Below the pieces are notes generated by a model that did no database searches, was not told the DNA's origin, and was given only the letters and a program-made list of their open reading frames with translations. Positions 14,977 to 18,705 of a stretch of 18,705 bases of DNA are shown one piece after another. Location: NCBI GenBank assembly GCA_019425015.1, contig JAHYYJ010000009.1, positions 1 through 18,705 of the forward strand, given 5' to 3'. How positions within the stretch are numbered: the stretch's first letter is position 1; each line of letters starts with the position of its first letter. A program made the position numbers and the translations under genes. Source of the DNA: Collinsella sp. Lineage in GTDB: Bacteria > Actinomycetota > Coriobacteriia > Coriobacteriales > Coriobacteriaceae.

Positions 14977-15007
14977 ATAAAAAGGGCCCCAAATGGGACC
15001 CTTCTTT
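14977..15007 (-). terminator. tRNA-Ser terminator
   Basis: On the minus strand AAGGGTCCC-ATTT-GGGGCCCTT forms a stem with one mismatch (about 9 bp) and runs into TTTTTATTATC, just after the 3' end of tRNA-Ser. The plus strand also has TTCTTT after the stem, so it may act in both directions. Confidence 0.85.
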
Positions 15008-15017
15008 CAATTCATAC

Positions 15018-15108
15018 TGGCGGAGAGCTGGGGATTCGAACCCCAGATGCCCTTTTGGGGCATACTCGCTTAGCAGGCGAGCACCTTCGGCCTCTCGGTC
15101 AGCTCTCC
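15018..15108 (-). tRNA. tRNA-Ser (anticodon GCT)
   Basis: Class II tRNA reading AGC/AGU. Acceptor GGAGAGC (15108-15102) pairs with GCTCTCC, discriminator G, and CCA is encoded (15018-15020). The anticodon arm CTCGC-CTGCTAA-GCGAG gives anticodon GCT; the long variable arm is TATGCCCCAAAAGGGCAT; the T arm is TGGGG-TTCGAAT-CCCCA. 91 nt with CCA. A good promoter lies just upstream (15123-15151). Confidence 0.97.
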
Positions 15109-15122
15109 GTAACAGCCGTTCT

Positions 15123-15151
15123 ATAGTAACCAAACAGCCAAGGATGAGCAA
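15123..15151 (-). promoter_or_regulatory. Promoter of tRNA-Ser
   Basis: Minus-strand -35 TTGCTC (15146-15151) and -10 TACTAT (15123-15128) with an exact 17-base spacer; the expected start is about 8 bases before the tRNA 5' end. It lies after the stop codon of the 813-aa gene. Confidence 0.7.
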
Positions 15152-15200
15152 GAGGAAATTTTCTAATTGCCTAGCATCCTTTCCTCCTTGGAAGCTTCGC

Positions 15201-17642
15201 CTACCCCAGCGAGCGGTTGAGGGAGCCGAGCTCGTCGTTGCCCATGGTGCGCCACATTTGGAAGATGCAACCGCGTGCCAAGAAAAAGAAGCCGTTGTCG
15301 ACCAGTTGCACAGCGGCATCTGCAAGCTGATTCGTCACGGCGGACACTGGCGGCAACTCAAGTCCAGCCTTGCGGATAGTCTCGACCGCTTCCTCGAACG
15401 TCGGAGGCTCGCTGACGCCCATCTCGTTCATAAGGCCCTGCATTTCTTCCAGCGCGCTGCTGCCCGACTCCTCGCCGCGCGGCACCAGGCGATAACATGC
15501 CAGCGCCAGGTCGAGCTGATCGCAATTCCAATAGGCAAACGCCAAGCGATAGAACAGGTAGCCGATTGCAGAACGATCGCTGGCAATACGTAGGCCGTGG
15601 CGCGCCACCTCGATAATCTCGTCAAAGCGCTCCAGACGCGCAAGCACGTTGATGAGCGCAAAGTGCGACTGCATGGACGAGCGCGCCAGATCGTAAAGAT
15701 GGCGCACCTCGGGCAGCGCTCGTTCAAAGTCCTCTTGCTCGGCGTAAAAGCTGCAGATCTCGTGCTGGGCAAAGTACAGCGCATCGGGCGCACGAAGGAT
15801 TCGCACAGAGCGGTCTTCTTCCAACACCGGTAGCACCATGCGCACCAGCTGGTTATCGCAAAACTGCGTTTGAACCGGACCTGTCGCCAAAAGCTCGGCG
15901 ACGGCGCACTTGGCCTCCAACTCCTCGACAAGACGGGAAAAACCTTCAAAAGCACCTGTACGGTCGACTTTTGCCTGCTCGCGCAATTCAACAACACGGG
16001 CCACGTATGGGTCGTCGTCCTCTTCCATGACCTCCAGCTCGTCAGCCGTATCGGCAAGCAGCAGATCGCGCAGCGCCGGCGGCAGCATGCGATGGTCATC
16101 ACGCGGACGAGCATGAACCTCCGCCGGTTCAATCGTCTCCGGAGCGGTTGACTCATACGCCTCAAGCACACGCTTGCACGGCATATCGTCCATGTCCATG
16201 CTCTCAAGATCCTTGGCGACAGGCACGCAATCGGCCAGATAGGCCGCGCGCCCAAGGAAATACGTTGCGACAACGCGCTCGCCCTGCTCACTGTCGGGAG
16301 CAGCAATCTGCACATAGCAGCGCGTGATGCAGGTGCCCGCGGCAAAACACGCTGCCGCAAGCGTGAGTGCCACGCGCGCATCGTGCTCCGCGGCCCAGAT
16401 CGCACGCGCGTCCTCGTCCAACTCGCGCCAGGCGTCATCTTGAGCGTCGTATTCACGTTGCGGCATGGCATCAACGGCAGACTGCCCAAACCGAACGAGC
16501 ATGATCCCCTCGGCAACGTTTGCCCGATAGGTATAGTCGAGCCGCGTGACCACGTTAAGTGCCTCGACAATACGCGCGAAGCGGGTACGCACATCCCACT
16601 CACCGCCCGGCTGGCAAGCCACCGTACCCGGTTTGCCCCACGGGTTATCGCTCGAGGCCGTATCAAGCAGTCGGGGAACATCGTTGGTCGTCTTGGCGAT
16701 ATGCCACGCATCAAAGAGCGCGCAGCCCTCAAGGCTCGGCGAGGATGCCGCAGGGACCAATCCGGCCCCGATGTGCTCAAGGATGCCGGAGAGACGGTTA
16801 AGACGGCACTCGATGGCAAGCAGCATGTCAATCTCGTCCTGGTCCAGCAGGCTGCGATCAAAATTGAGATAGAAAAGCTTTGAGCGATCGATGCGAGCCA
16901 GGCTCATCTCGGACTTAGCGGCGATGGTGCGCAAGCGAGGCAAGTCAATTTCACTCATAAGGGCGGCGGCATAGCGCTCGATACCGCTCGGATTCTCGGC
17001 ATGGTCAACGCGGTAGAGCAGTGTCTCGATAGCGTCAGGTAGCGGTGTCGTGTTAAAGCCCAAAAACACCTCGACCGGCTCGGGCAACTTTACGAGCTTG
17101 ATCTTGTCGACAACGTTTTGCATACCCTCGTCGAGTCCGTCGGCGTCCGCCGTGCTCGCAATGGTATTTTCGGAGTCAGCGAATATCACGTAGCGCAGGA
17201 ACATCGATGCCATGAACTCACCGTAAGGAAGGGAGCGGGTCGAATTCCATGTCTCGTGATCGGACTGTTCGCGCATGGGACCTTCGGGAGAGCCGACGGT
17301 TCGCGCGCACGCGCGCATCGTGCCGTTTGCTCCCCTCACCATAATCTCACCAATACCGGAGTCCGACTCGTCAAGGACCAGTTCCATGTCGGGATCGTTG
17401 GGCAGCGGAGCCTCGCTGACGGGGCGGTCCACCTTGTACACCTCACCCGAAACGCTTACGTAGCCCAAAAGCGACACATGGCTTTTGCCAACGAATTCGA
17501 CGACATAACAAGATTCATGCTGATCATCGCCAAAGAGTTTCCAGACCACGCCATATGAGCGTCCCGCAGGCTGCTCGGGCATCGCCGGAAAGCGCTTCTT
17601 GGGATCGAGAAACCTGAGCTTGTATGTCGGACGCTCTGCCAC
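15201..17642 (-). CDS. Hypothetical protein, 813 aa, TPR-like C-terminal region
   Basis: I do not recognise this protein. It has no signal peptide or membrane segment, so it should be cytoplasmic. The first about 200 residues are mixed alpha/beta (YKLRFLDPKKRFPAMPEQPAG at the start, then a strand-rich stretch with VVEFVGKSHVSLLGYVSVSGEVYKV). The middle is helical with Ala-rich segments and an acidic break (LEVMEEDDDPYVARVVELRE). From about residue 640 there are helix pairs with TPR-like character (FAQHEICSFYAEQEDFERALPEVRHLYDLARSS, LFYRLAFAYWNCDQLDLALACYRLVP), which points to a protein-binding scaffold or regulator. Reading frame and codon use match the neighbours, so it is a real gene. Start GTG 17642, with AGGGTGA about six bases upstream. 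It is transcribed alone, followed by tRNA-Ser; an inverted repeat (17679-17697) lies upstream. No catalytic motif was found. Confidence 0.85.
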   Translation of the reverse strand: MAERPTYKLRFLDPKKRFPAMPEQPAGRSYGVVWKLFGDDQHESCYVVEFVGKSHVSLLGYVSVSGEVYKVDRPVSEAPLPNDPDMELVLDESDSGIGEIMVRGANGTMRACARTVGSPEGPMREQSDHETWNSTRSLPYGEFMASMFLRYVIFADSENTIASTADADGLDEGMQNVVDKIKLVKLPEPVEVFLGFNTTPLPDAIETLLYRVDHAENPSGIERYAAALMSEIDLPRLRTIAAKSEMSLARIDRSKLFYLNFDRSLLDQDEIDMLLAIECRLNRLSGILEHIGAGLVPAASSPSLEGCALFDAWHIAKTTNDVPRLLDTASSDNPWGKPGTVACQPGGEWDVRTRFARIVEALNVVTRLDYTYRANVAEGIMLVRFGQSAVDAMPQREYDAQDDAWRELDEDARAIWAAEHDARVALTLAAACFAAGTCITRCYVQIAAPDSEQGERVVATYFLGRAAYLADCVPVAKDLESMDMDDMPCKRVLEAYESTAPETIEPAEVHARPRDDHRMLPPALRDLLLADTADELEVMEEDDDPYVARVVELREQAKVDRTGAFEGFSRLVEELEAKCAVAELLATGPVQTQFCDNQLVRMVLPVLEEDRSVRILRAPDALYFAQHEICSFYAEQEDFERALPEVRHLYDLARSSMQSHFALINVLARLERFDEIIEVARHGLRIASDRSAIGYLFYRLAFAYWNCDQLDLALACYRLVPRGEESGSSALEEMQGLMNEMGVSEPPTFEEAVETIRKAGLELPPVSAVTNQLADAAVQLVDNGFFFLARGCIFQMWRTMGNDELGSLNRSLG

Positions 17643-17678
17643 GAAATATCACCCTGATCGGTCGCTTGAGAAGGAGTG

Positions 17679-17697
17679 GTCGCGAATAAGTCGCGAC
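17679..17697. promoter_or_regulatory. Inverted repeat GTCGCGA-N5-TCGCGAC upstream of the 813-aa gene
   Basis: A perfect 7-bp inverted repeat with a 5-base spacer (ATAAG), 36-55 bases before the GTG start. The short arms and half-turn spacing fit an operator of a dimeric repressor; no regulator gene is adjacent. The rest of the 17643-17765 leader shows no convincing promoter; TAAGAT on the minus strand is the best -10 guess. Confidence 0.4.
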
Positions 17698-17771
17698 ATC
17701 TACTCGGAATCTTACACGAGTCGACAGGAAATCGTCCCTTTGGACAAAAGCACTCAAGCTGGCGCAAAAGA

Positions 17772-17795
17772 AAAGCCCCCGTTGCCGGGAGCTTT
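17772..17795 (-). terminator. Terminator copy 1 of the tRNA-Arg array
   Basis: Minus-strand AAAGCTCCCG-GCAA-CGGGGGCTTT, a 10-pair stem with a GNRA loop, followed by TTCTTTTG. It is part of a 59-bp block (17766-17824) identical to 17956-18014, but here the tRNA in front of it is truncated. Confidence 0.85.
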
Positions 17796-17804
17796 AATCT
17801 CAAA

Positions 17805-17824
17805 TGGTGCGGCGTATAGGATTC
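17805..17824 (-). pseudogene. Truncated tRNA-Arg(ACG), 3' end only
   Basis: GAATCCTATACGCCGCACCA, the last 20 nt of tRNA-Arg(ACG) with CCA, is perfectly kept, but everything 5' of the T loop is replaced by GC-rich sequence. It has no promoter and cannot form a tRNA. Confidence 0.85.
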
Positions 17825-17955
17825 CGCGCATCCGCTGCGCGGATCCGCACCGGCTTCGCCCGCCTGCCGGCGTGCTCGCCCGCGGGCTAAAAACGCTCCG
17901 CGTTTTCTTTACGCCCGCGCCTCGACCGAGGTTCGAATCAATGCGGTGTTTACGT
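17825..17955. repeat. GC-rich repeat R, copy A (131 bp)
   Basis: A non-coding block between a truncated tRNA 3' end and the next terminator. It holds several palindromes: CCGCGCA-N5-TGCGCGG at its left edge (starting at the last tRNA-matching base), GCCCGCGGGC, and AAAACGC-TCC-GCGTTTT (17890-17906). It ends with the tRNA T-arm-like CGAGGTTCGAATC and GCGGTG. Copy B at 18522-18651 differs at only a few bases plus a one-base indel, except for the last seven bases. ORFs read through it are artefacts of the repeat. Confidence 0.8.
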
Positions 17956-17961
17956 AAAAGA

Positions 17962-17985
17962 AAAGCCCCCGTTGCCGGGAGCTTT
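17962..17985 (-). terminator. Terminator of tRNA-Arg copy 1
   Basis: Same hairpin as at 17772-17795 (10 pairs, GCAA loop, then TTCTTTT), 9 bases after the CCA of the intact tRNA-Arg at 17995. Confidence 0.92.
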
Positions 17986-17994
17986 AATCTCAAA

Positions 17995-18071
17995 TGGTGC
18001 GGCGTATAGGATTCGAACCTATGACGTTCTGATTCGTAGTCAGACCCTCTATCCAGCTGAGGTAACGCCGC
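17995..18071 (-). tRNA. tRNA-Arg (anticodon ACG), copy 1
   Basis: 77 nt with encoded CCA. Acceptor GCGGCGT pairs with ACGCCGC, discriminator A. Anticodon arm TCTGA-CTACGAA-TCAGA gives ACG, which is read as ICG after deamination and covers CGU/CGC/CGA. T arm ATAGG-TTCGAAT-CCTAT. The sequence is identical to the second copy at 18261-18337, 266 bases away, but promoter spacer and flanks differ. Confidence 0.97.
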
Positions 18072-18083
18072 GACTTGTTGATT

Positions 18084-18112
18084 ATTATGCACATGGACTG
18101 AATAATGGTCAA
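18084..18112 (-). promoter_or_regulatory. Promoter of tRNA-Arg copy 1
   Basis: Minus-strand -35 TTGACC (18107-18112), 17-base spacer, -10 CATAAT (18084-18089), start expected a few bases before the tRNA. The AT-rich stretch above it (18113-18180, with T6/A7 runs) could act as an UP element. Confidence 0.85.
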
Positions 18113-18226
18113 GCATTTTTTCAAAAAAAGTTATCGAATTTGATTTTTACTCATTTGATGCAGTCGATCGAATCGATACTTTCAAACACGGCGAAAGCAA
18201 CTCCTCAAGTATGTCGACATATAAGA

Positions 18227-18250
18227 AAAGCCTCCGTTACCGGAGGCTTT
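18227..18250 (-). terminator. Terminator of tRNA-Arg copy 2
   Basis: Minus-strand AAAGCCTCCG-GTAA-CGGAGGCTTT, ten perfect pairs, followed by TCTTATATG. Related to, but not identical with, the other terminators of the array: here both arms have changed together, keeping the pairing. Confidence 0.92.
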
Positions 18251-18260
18251 AAAGTTCAGT

Positions 18261-18337
18261 TGGTGCGGCGTATAGGATTCGAACCTATGACGTTCTGATT
18301 CGTAGTCAGACCCTCTATCCAGCTGAGGTAACGCCGC
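18261..18337 (-). tRNA. tRNA-Arg (anticodon ACG), copy 2
   Basis: Identical over all 77 nt to the copy at 17995-18071, with encoded CCA and anticodon ACG. It has its own promoter and terminator, so it is an independent transcription unit. Confidence 0.97.
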
Positions 18338-18349
18338 AACGCACGGATT

Positions 18350-18378
18350 ATTATGCACGCGAGCCCCCGATGGGTCAA
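18350..18378 (-). promoter_or_regulatory. Promoter of tRNA-Arg copy 2
   Basis: -35 TTGACC (18373-18378) and -10 CATAAT (18350-18355), 17-base spacer: the same two boxes as copy 1, while the spacer is largely different and GC-rich (CATCGGGGGCTCGCGTG), so the boxes are under selection. Confidence 0.85.
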
Positions 18379-18422
18379 GCGACAATTAGAAAAAATTTTA
18401 CGGAGTGATAATTAAGTTGTTC

Positions 18423-18461
18423 GCGCCTCGACCGAGGTTCGAATCCATGCGGTGTTTACGT
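18423..18461. repeat. Partial copy of repeat R (right end only)
   Basis: GCGCCTCGACCGAGG through GCGGTGTTTACGT, the last 39 bases of repeat R, is present without its GC-rich left part. It joins AT-rich sequence at 18422, marking a recombination or insertion edge. Confidence 0.75.
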
Positions 18462-18467
18462 AAAAGA

Positions 18468-18491
18468 AAAGCCCCCGTTGCCGGAGGCTTT
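18468..18491 (-). terminator. Terminator copy 4 of the tRNA-Arg array
   Basis: AAAGCCTCCG-GCAA-CGGGGGCTTT on the minus strand with one G-U pair, then TTCTTTTAC. It stands behind a truncated tRNA 3' end, so it has no obvious transcript to end. Confidence 0.8.
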
Positions 18492-18501
18492 CAATTTCAA
18501 T

Positions 18502-18521
18502 TGGTGCGGCGTATAGGATTC
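18502..18521 (-). pseudogene. Truncated tRNA-Arg(ACG), 3' end only, second copy
   Basis: The same 20-nt tRNA 3' end with CCA as at 17805-17824, cut at exactly the same base of the T loop and joined to repeat R copy B. Confidence 0.85.
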
Positions 18522-18651
18522 CGCGCATCCGCTGCGCGGATCCGCACCGGCTTCGCCCGCCTGCCGGCGCGCTCGCCCGCGGGCTAAAACGCTCCGCGTT
18601 TTCTTGACGCCCGCGCCTCGACCGAGGTTCGAATCCATGCGGTGGCAGCAT
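18522..18651. repeat. GC-rich repeat R, copy B (130 bp)
   Basis: Near-identical to 17825-17955: differences are GC for GT, a four- instead of five-A run, CTTGAC for CTTTAC, TCCATG for TCAATG, and an unrelated last seven bases (GCAGCAT for TTTACGT). Followed by the same terminator and tRNA 3' end. Confidence 0.8.
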
Positions 18652-18657
18652 AAAAGA

Positions 18658-18681
18658 AAAGCCCCCGTTGCCGGAGGCTTT
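18658..18681 (-). terminator. Terminator copy 5 of the tRNA-Arg array
   Basis: Identical hairpin to 18468-18491, exactly 190 bases further on; it would end the tRNA-Arg whose 3' end starts at 18692. Confidence 0.82.
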
Positions 18682-18691
18682 CAATTTCAAT

Positions 18692-18705
18692 TGGTGCGGC
18701 GTATA
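18692..18705 (-). tRNA. tRNA-Arg(ACG) 3' end, cut by the window edge
   Basis: TATACGCCGCACCA, the acceptor end and CCA of a fifth tRNA-Arg(ACG)-type sequence. Whether it is a full gene or a third truncated copy cannot be told from this window. Confidence 0.5.

Noticed and set aside
18412..18690. Minus-strand open frames through the tRNA-Arg array (for example 92 codons)
   Set aside because: They read across tRNA 3' ends, terminators and repeat R; the same peptide pieces recur because the DNA is repeated.
17766..18705. CRISPR array
   Set aside because: Repeated units are 190 bases, contain tRNA ends and terminators, and have no short unique spacers or cas genes.

Overview
The window reads as chromosomal DNA of a GC-rich Gram-positive actinobacterium of the class Coriobacteriia, most likely Collinsella or a close relative. 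This is an inference from codon usage, the protein sequences (a VanRS-like pair, an acidic HtpG, a PstB with an N-terminal tail) and the gene mix; no rRNA or other strict marker is present. Nine of the eleven protein genes before the right-hand region lie on the minus strand in the first 13.4 kb. Only the D,D-carboxypeptidase gene is on the plus strand.

Layout, left to right. 22-2688(2703): a large YhgE/Pip-type membrane protein. 2704-3161: a gene-poor stretch with a 20-bp inverted repeat and a 98-nt nested stem structure that no gene explains. 3162-5186: the chaperone HtpG. 5389-7993, transcribed right to left: cpsC-cpsD-cpsB (polysaccharide co-polymerase, BY-kinase, PHP-type tyrosine phosphatase) followed by a GNAT acetyltransferase. 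8189-11285(11300): pstB-phoB-phoR, a phosphate-response block without pstSCA in the window. 11389-13348: a VanR/VanS-like two-component system. 13546-14886: a divergent secreted S11 D-Ala-D-Ala carboxypeptidase. 15018-15108: tRNA-Ser(GCT). 15201-17642: an unrecognised 813-aa protein with a TPR-like C-terminal part. 17766-18705: two intact identical tRNA-Arg(ACG) genes, each with its own promoter and terminator, interleaved with truncated tRNA 3' ends and a GC-rich repeat. The window stops inside a fifth copy of the tRNA 3' end.

How the genes may work together: the common theme is the cell envelope. VanRS-like sensing, a D,D-carboxypeptidase that trims peptidoglycan stem peptides, the tyrosine-phosphorylation control module of capsule/exopolysaccharide assembly, and phosphate-starvation signalling (which in Gram-positives also affects wall polymers) sit next to each other. 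A direct repeat with 11-bp period between vanR and the carboxypeptidase gene has the spacing expected for an OmpR-family regulator site and could link the two. The vanH/A/X genes needed for glycopeptide resistance are not in this window.

The least explained parts are the tRNA-Arg remnant array at the right end, the folded intergenic element at 2994-3091, and the 813-aa protein. I did not find a clear new defence or mobile system.
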